A DNA stretch of 64,000 nucleotides from Leuctra nigra (Eukaryota; Arthropoda; Insecta; Plecoptera; Leuctridae): assembly GCA_934045905.1 (NCBI GenBank), contig OW203762.1, positions 10,755,647 to 10,819,646 of the forward strand. The letters run 5' to 3'. The notes beneath the pieces were generated by a model. It ran no database searches. It worked only from the letters and a program-made list of their open reading frames with translations, and was not told the origin of the DNA. The position numbers and the translations under genes are program-made. Numbering within the stretch: the first letter of the stretch is position 1; each line of letters begins with the position of its first letter. Below are positions 57,088-64,000 of the stretch, one piece after another.

Positions 57088-58094
57088 GTCTGACGTTCTG
57101 AATAAGAGTCTGACTGAGCAATACGCGGTCAGCATGTTCACCGCCACAAGCTTGATGTTTCATAGATTCCATTCGCTTTCAGTCCTCAGACTGTTGCCGA
57201 CTCCACGTCAGATGCCAGCTGTGTGTCGTGGATCGTCGAGTCTGACGTTCTGAATAAGAGTCTGACTGAGCAATACGCGATCAGCATGTTCACCGCCACA
57301 AGCTTGATGTTTCATAGATTCCATTCGCTTTCAGTCCTCAGACTGTTGCCGACTCCACGTCAGATGCCAGCTGTGTGTCGTGGATCGTCGAGTCTGACGT
57401 TCTGAACAAGAGTCTGACTGAGCAATACGCGGTCAGCATGTTCACCGCCACAAGCTTGATGTTTCATAGATTCCATTCGCTTTCAGTCCTCAGACTGTTG
57501 CCGACTCCACGTCAGATGCCAGCTCTGTGTCGTGGATCGTCGAGTCTGACGTTCTGAACAAGAGTCTGACTGAGCAATACGCGGTCAGCATGTTCACCGC
57601 CACAAGCTTGATGTTTCATAGATTCCATTCGCTTTCAGTCCTCAGACTGTTGCCGACTCCACGTCAGATGCCAGCTATGTGTCGTGGATCGTCGAGTCTG
57701 ACGTTCTGAACAAGAGTCTGACTGAGCAATACGCGGTCAGCATGTTCACCGCCACAAGCTTGATGTTTCATAGATTCCATTCGCTTTCAGTCCTCAGACT
57801 GTTGCCGACTCCACGTCAGATGCGAGCTATGTGTCGTGGATCGTCGAGTCTGACGTTCTGAACAAGAGTCTGACTGAGCAATACGCGGTCAGCATGTTCA
57901 CCGCCACAAGCTTGATGTTTCATAGATTCCATTCGCTTTCAGTCCTCAGACTGTTGCCGACTCCACGTCAGATGCCAGCTATGTGTCGTGGATCGTCGAG
58001 TCTGACGTTCTGAACAAGAGTCTGACTGAGCAATACGCGGTCAGCATGTTCACCGCCACAAGCTTGATGTTTCATAGATTCCATTCGCTTTCAG
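57088..58094 (+). repeat. tandem array of 152-bp units spanning a channel-gene splice acceptor
   Basis: TCTGACGTTCTGAA recurs at 57089, 57241, 57393, 57545, 57697, 57849, 58001 and 58153 (period 152). Each unit carries the acceptor (CGCTTTCAG) and the first ~115 bp of exon 58095-58321. Only the last copy continues into the pore. The array starts inside the N gap, so its true length is unknown. Confidence 0.95.
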
Positions 58095-60297
58095 TCCTCA
58101 GACTGTTGCCGACTCCACGTCAGATGCCAGCTATGTGTCGTGGATCGTCGAGTCTGACGTTCTGAACAAGAGTCTGACTGAGCAATACGCGGTCAGCATG
58201 TTCACCGCCACAAGCTTGACATTCGGGGCCGGGATTGGCAACTTCCCGACGACCACCGAGGACCAGTGGATCGTGATCCTCGTGGGGACAATCGGCCATA
58301 TACTGTTCTTCTACATCATGGGTAAAATCATGTTTTTGATAACTCAGCAGCGGTAAAAGAAGTTGCGCGTCTGCAAGTAAATATTTCGGAAGTTTCAAAC
58401 TTTGATGTTCCTAACTGTGTTCTATTTTTAGGCCTTTTGAAAGTACAAAGCGTTTATAGCTTGCCTGAACTTATTATGATTTCAACAATACAAAAAAAAT
58501 ATGTTTTTTCCCGAGGACGGACATTATGTTGGCACGTAGAAGGGTCAGATTTAAGTTATCAATTTGGAGGTAACTCGTTGCATTTTTGTGAGTGATTCCT
58601 CTTCGTAATAAAGGTTTCTCCGTAGCCTACAATTGCCCAGGTTACCATTAGAACTAACAAATATCGCAAAAAGCACAGAATCACAGGCATTTATAGTCGT
58701 TCCAGCCATCAAGATGGTGGCAATAATGAAATGACGTCTCGGGCAAAATGAATACGTTGTGTAGAGGAAATGAGGACGAGTATAATTGTATGTTAAATGG
58801 CTCTTTTAATTTTCATCATCGTAATTGTCTGTACTTCAATTATTTTTGTATCTATAAGAGCCAACCGTAATCCCCCCTACCCTAACCTAGGGGCGTACCT
58901 ACCCTGTTATGATGTTCGTATATTTTACGTGTCGCCTGAGCTATTTCGTCTTCGTCTCCTTCCTCCAGCCAACATCATGTACCTGTCCAAGATCCAGCAC
59001 GCTGCGGAGAACAAGTACTGGGAGATGTTGTCGGAGGTCCAGAAGTTCATGCGCCAGAAGAAACTGCCAGCCGATCTGCAGAAGAAAGTCGTCATCTTTT
59101 ACAACTTCAAGTTCCAGAAGAGTTACTTCGTGGATTATCACATCATGAAGTCCATCTCGCCGCAGCTGAAAGAAGTACGTATCATCAAAACATCACGTGA
59201 TTTCAAAATCTTTGAATAAGTTCCCACATTACGTGGTGTTGCGCCGTTGCCATTCATATAAAGGCACAAATGGATGAACTTTGTATACCACGTGGGTTCA
59301 GACCACAACATCATCCTCTTTTTCAATAACATCATCTATCACCGGTTTGTCACTTCCTTCTGTTTTCTGATTTCATAATACCTTGTGATCTTCTATGTTT
59401 CGGCTCCGTAAGAATACACTTTAAAATAGCATATCACTCGTATATGATGTGGTCAGCATTTGGAAGAACGTCAGAACGGAAACGCTGTTCCGGACAAATG
59501 CTGACCACATGGGATGAGGTAGGTTATGACAGTAAGCGATAAAGCTGAGATATATGATCTTGCTTCTTCATATTCACAACAGTTTGGCAAATATACACAC
59601 TTTGTGTTTCCCTCTAAAACCGCTCTTAGCCGGCCGATGCTGTCAACAAATTGATGGCGGCTCAGTAAGCTGTTGAGTCGCTTGCAATTTATCACTCTTC
59701 CGATCAAATCACTCTAATATATAGATTACCACTGACTCTAAATATTTTACTATTGATGAACAAGTATATTTTGTTCTCTTCCCCTGCTACCAGTCTGCTT
59801 TAAGACTCTGACAACTTGTTCATCACGTATAATGTCATAATATTCATCCGTCGCATAAAAACGGTCATCAGCAAACAAAAGTGTGTGTTGAACCTCTCCA
59901 TCAATATCATTTCACATAATGCCCTCACTTTTCCTACAAGTCAATAAGCGACACATTTAGCATGAAATAATATTAAAATTTGTTAATGGCGTGTGCCCTG
60001 TGCGTAAATAATCTCGAAGGATTGTTGGAAAGGGTCGCTAAATACAAATGTATCCACACAATGCTGATGTACTTGCCTTTCTTCTTGCAGGACATCATTC
60101 TGCACAGTTGCCGCAATCTGCTCGCAGCAGTGAAGATCTTTCACGAATTCCCGATGGAACTGCTGGATCGCCTCTCTATGTGCCTCCACGTGGAGTACTT
60201 CCTGTCCGATGAGGTTGTCGTCCATGCGGAGGAGCCCGGAGACTCGATGTTCTTCGTCAAGTCCGGGACGGTCGCGCTCTTCACGGACGGCAAAGAG
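58095..60297 (+). CDS. HCN/CNG-family (cyclic nucleotide-binding) cation channel, internal exons
   Basis: Three exons join in phase: 58095-58321, 58969-59174 and 60091-60297. The first has the S5-pore-S6 stretch: EQYAVSMFTATSLTFGAGIG and then NFPTTTEDQW, followed by a membrane helix ending LFFYIMG. The second is the C-linker (SKIQHAAENKYWEMLSEVQ, MRQKKLPADLQKKV). The third opens the cyclic-nucleotide-binding domain (DEVVVHAEEPGDSMFFVKSG, TVALFTDGKE). Upstream S1-S4 exons and the end of the binding domain lie outside the window or in the gap. Cyclic nucleotides gate such channels in sensory or pacemaker cells. The filter reads GIGN, neither GYG (HCN) nor the usual CNG GE/GD, so the subfamily is left open. 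Confidence 0.85.
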
Positions 60298-63200
60298 GTG
60301 GGTGGATCCAGACCAATGTGTCGGCACAGTCGCGCTCTACACGGACGGGAAAGAGGTGGGTGGATCCAGACCAATGTGTCGGCACAGTCGCGCTCTACAC
60401 GGACGGCAAAGAGGTGGGTGGATCCAGACCAATGTGTCGGGACAGTCGCGCTCTACACGGACGGCAAAGAGGTGGGTGGATCCAGACCAATGTGTCGGTA
60501 CAGTCGCGCTCTACACGGACGGGAAAGAGGTGGGTGGATCCAGACCAATGTGTCGGGACAGTCGCGCTCTACACGGACGGGAAAGAGGTGGGTGGATCCA
60601 GACCAATGTGTCGGGACAGTCGCGCTCTACACGGACGGCAAAGAGGTGTGTGGATCCAGACCAATGTGTCGGGACAGTCGCGCTCTACACGGACGGGAAA
60701 GAGGTGGGTGGATCCAGACCAATGTGTCGGCACAGTCGCGCTCTACACGGACGGCAAAGAGGTGGGTGGATCCAGACCAATGTGTCGGGACAGTCGCGCT
60801 CTACACGGACGGCAAAGAGGTGGGTGGATCCAGACCAATGTGTCGGGACAGTCGCGCTCTACACGAACGGCAAATAGGTGGGTGGATCCAGACCAATGTG
60901 TCGGGACAGTCGCGCTCTACACGGACGGGTAAGAGGTGGGTGGATCCAGACCAATGTGTCGGGACAGTCGCGCTCTACACGGACGGGAAAGAGGTGGGTG
61001 GATCCAGACCAATGTGTCGGGACAGTCGCGCTCTACACGGACGGGAAAGAGGTGGGTGGATCCAGACCAATGTGTCGGGACAGTCGCGCTCTACACGGAC
61101 GGGAAAGAGGTGGGTGGATCCAGACCAATGTGTCGGGACAGTCGCGCTCTACACGGACGGCAAAGAGGTGGGTGGATCCAGACCAATGTGTCGGGACAGT
61201 CGCGCTCTACACGGACGGCAAAGAGGTGGGTGGATCCAGACCAATGTGTCGGCACAGTCGCGCTCTACACGGACGGCAAAGAGGTGGGTGGATCCAGACC
61301 AATGTGTCGGGACTGTCGCGCTCTACACGGACGGCAAAGAGGTGGGTGGTTCCAGACCAATGTGTCGGGACAGTCGAGCTCTACACGGACGGCAAAGAGG
61401 TGGGTGGATCCAGACCAATGTGTCGGCACAGTCGCGCTCTACACGGACGGCAAAGAGGTGGGTGGATCCAGACCACTGTGTCGGGACAGTCGCGCTCTAC
61501 ACGGACGGCAAAGAGGTGGGTGGATCCAGACCAATGTGTCGGCACAGTCGCGCTCTACACGGACGGCAAAGAGGTGGGTGGATCCAGACCAATGTGTCGG
61601 GACAGTCGCGCTCTACACGGACGGCAAAGAGGTGGGTGGATCCAGACCAATGTGTCGGGACAGTCGCGCTCTACACGGACGGCAAAGAGGTGGGTGGATC
61701 CAGACCAATGTGTCGGGACAGTCGCGCTCTACACGGACGGGAAAGAGGTGGGTGGATCCAGACCAATGTGTCGGGACAGTCGCGCTCTACACGGACGGCA
61801 AAGAGGTGGGTGGATCCAGACCAATGTGTCGGGACAGTCGCGCTCTACACGGACGGCAAAGAGGTGGGTGGATCCAGACCAATGTGTCGGCACAGTCGCG
61901 CTCTACACGGACGGCAAAGAGGTGGGTGGATCCAGACCAATGTGTCGGGACTGTCGCGCTCTACACGGACGGCAAAGAGGTGGGTGGTTCCAGACCAATG
62001 TGTCGGGACAGTCGAGCTCTACACGGACGGCAAAGAGGTGGGTGGATCCAGACCAATGTGTCGGCACAGTCGCGCTCTACACGGACGGCAAAGAGGTGGG
62101 TGGATCCAGACCACTGTGTCGGGACAGTCGCGCTCTACACGGACGGCAAAGAGGTGGGTGGATCCAGACCAATGTGTCGGCACAGTCGCGCTCTACACGG
62201 ACGGCAAAGAGGTGGGTGGATCCAGACCAATGTGTCGGGACAGTCGCGCTCTACACGGACGGCAAAGAGGTGGGTGGATCCAGACCAATGTGTCGGGACA
62301 GTCGCGCTCTACACGGACGGCAAAGAGGTGGGTGGATCCAGACCAATGTGTCGGGACAGTCGCGCTCTACACGGACGGCAAAGAGGTGGGTGGATCCAGA
62401 CCAATGTGTCGGCACAGTCGCGCTCTACACGGACGGCAAAGAGGTGGGTGGAACCAGACCAATGTGTCGGGACAGTCGCGCTCTACACGGACGGCAAAGA
62501 GGTGGGTGGATCCAGACCAATGTGTCGGGACAGTCGCGCTCTACACGGACGGCAAAGAGGTGGGTGGATCCAGACCAATGTGTCGGGACGGTCGCGCTCT
62601 ACACGGACGGCAAAGAGGTGGGTGGATCCAGACCAATGTGTCGGCACAGTCGCGCTCTACACGGACGGCAAAGAGGTGGGTGGATCCAGACCAATGTGTC
62701 GGGACAGTCGCGCTCTACACGGACGGCAAAGAGGTGGGTGGATCCAGACCAATGTGTCGGGACAGTCGCGCTCTACACGGACGGCAAAGAGGTGGGTGGA
62801 TCCAGACCAATGTGTCGGGACAGTCGCGCTCTACACGGACGGCAAAGAGGTGGGTGGATCCAGACCACTGTGTCGGGACAGTCGCGCTCTACACGGACGG
62901 CAAAGAGGTGGGTGGATCCAGACCAATGTGTCGGGACAGTCGCGCTCTACACGGACGGCAAAGAGGTGGGTGGATCCAGACCAATGTGTCGGGACAGTCG
63001 CGCTCTACACGGACGGCAAAGAGGTGGGTGGATCCAGACCAATGTGTCGGGACAGTCGCGCTCTACACGGACGGGAAAGAGGTGGGTGGATCCAGACCAA
63101 TGTGTCGGCACAGTCGCGCTCTACACGGACGGCAAAGAGGTGGGTGGATCCAGACCAATGTGTCGGCACAGTCGCGCTCTACACGGACGGCAAAGAGGTG

Positions 63201-64000
63201 GGTGGATCCAGACCAATGTGTCGACACAGCCGCGCTCTACACGGACGGCAAAGAGGTGGGTGGATCCAGACCAATGTGTCGGCACAGTCGCGCTCTACAC
63301 GGACGGCAAAGAGGTGGGTGGATCCAGACCAATGTGTCGGGACAGTCGCGCTCTACACGGACGGGAAAGAGGTGGGTGGATCCAGACCAATGTGTCGGGA
63401 CAGTCGCGCTCTACACGGACGGCAAAGAGGTGGGTGGATCCAGACCAATGTGTCGGGACAGTCGCGCTCTACACGGACGGCAAAGAGGTGGGTGGATCCA
63501 GACCAATGTGTCGGGACAGTCGCGCTCTACACGGACGGCAAAGAGGTGTGTGGATCCAGACCACTGTGTCGGGACAGTCGCGCTCTACACGGACGGGAAA
63601 GAGGTGGGTGGATCCAGACCAATGTGTCGGGACAGTCGCGCTCTACACGGACGGCAAAGAGGTGGGTGGATCCAGACCAATGTGTCGGGACAGTCGCGCT
63701 CTACACGGACGGCAAAGAGGTGGGTGGATCCAGACCAATGTGTCGGGACAGTCGCGCTCTACACGGACGGGAAAGAGGTGGGTGGATCCAGACCAATGTG
63801 TCGGGACAGTCGCGCTCTACACGGACGGCAAAGAGGTGGGTGGATCCAGACCAATGTGTCGGCACAGTCGCGCTCTACACGGACTGGAAAGAGGTGTGTG
63901 GATCCAGACCACTGTGTCGGGACAGTCGCGCTCTACACGGACGGCAAAGAGGTGGGTGGATCCAGACCAATGTGTCGGGACAGTCGCGCTCTACACGGAC
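60265..64000 (+). repeat. 58-bp tandem array spanning a channel-gene splice donor, about 64 copies, open-ended
   Basis: The first unit contains the last bases of exon 60091-60297 (ACGGACGGCAAAGAG|GTGGGT) and ~35 bp of intron (GGATCCAGACCAATGTGTCGG). It repeats every 58 bp to the window end. Units differ mainly at GGGACA/GGCACA and GGCAAAG/GGGAAAG. A higher-order duplication is visible: a unit pair with GACTGTCGCG and GGTGGTTCCAG at 61311 recurs at 61949 (638 bp = 11 units), and CCACTGTG at 61474 recurs at 62112. The unit is free of stops in all three plus frames, hence long but meaningless ORFs. Confidence 0.97.

Noticed and set aside
57223..58165. Series of identical 60-codon ORFs
   Set aside because: Off-frame readings of the 152-bp acceptor-edge array; the real exon uses another frame.
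58797..59219. 140-codon ORF containing the channel C-linker
   Set aside because: The N-terminal half is intron read-through; a good acceptor (CTTCCTCCAG) at 58968 starts the real exon.
60209..60932. Long overlapping ORFs of about 200 residues in two frames
   Set aside because: They are readings of the 58-bp array, whose unit lacks stops in all three plus frames. They do not represent a protein.
57088..64000. Possible CRISPR-like arrays
   Set aside because: The repeats are head-to-tail with no variable spacers, the organism is eukaryotic, and the units derive from exons.

Overview
The window is nuclear DNA of an insect, most likely a lepidopteran. The genes are split by short GT-AG introns. 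They include odorant-binding proteins, an antennal-type ionotropic receptor and nuclear-encoded mitochondrial proteins. The intergenic and intronic DNA is crowded with retroelements, SINEs and MITEs. No operon, ribosome binding site, CRISPR array or prokaryotic signal is present. One run of 200 Ns (56888-57087) marks an assembly gap.

Layout. 448-14975 (+): the 3' seven exons of a mitochondrial FAST-kinase/RAP-domain gene, whose third intron seen here holds an 8.9-kb nest: a Penelope-like element (2259-11156, 13-bp target duplication) that was itself hit by a Jockey-type LINE (5373-10987, 13-bp target duplication). 15965-17495 (-): a complete COX18, convergent with the FAST gene. 17990-18665 (-): a small unrecognised three-exon gene. 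18845-21236: a LINE with an inverted 5' half (twin priming), bracketed by a 12-bp target duplication. 21557-25146 (-): a 3'-truncated odorant-binding protein gene (OBP1). 34321-36647 (-): its intact paralogue (OBP2). 38399-49359 (+): a complete eight-exon ionotropic receptor, IR75-like. 51.6-54.8 kb (-): a decayed Jockey/CR1-type LINE. 58095 to beyond 60297 (+): pore, C-linker and cyclic-nucleotide-binding exons of an HCN/CNG-family channel that continues past the window.

Together the genes give two themes: mitochondrial gene expression and cytochrome oxidase assembly (FAST/RAP protein, COX18), and chemosensory or sensory transduction (two OBPs, an IR, a cyclic-nucleotide-gated-type channel). 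They are neighbours, not a demonstrated pathway.

The most unusual structural signal is a set of five tandem arrays (115, 153, 153, 152 and 58 bp periods). Each is anchored on one splice junction of a real exon of the IR or channel gene, and its extra copies lie only on the intron side. The largest has about 64 copies and runs off the end of the window. Other notable features are hammerhead-ribozyme-like cores in the Penelope terminal repeats, four near-identical long hairpins, repeats that carry an ETS+CRE-like composite motif 17 times, and an OBP start codon that lies inside a transposon terminal repeat. Long stretches not named below (for example 15000-15960, 17500-17990, 32340-33760, 36650-38390) are AT-rich and show no gene I can support.
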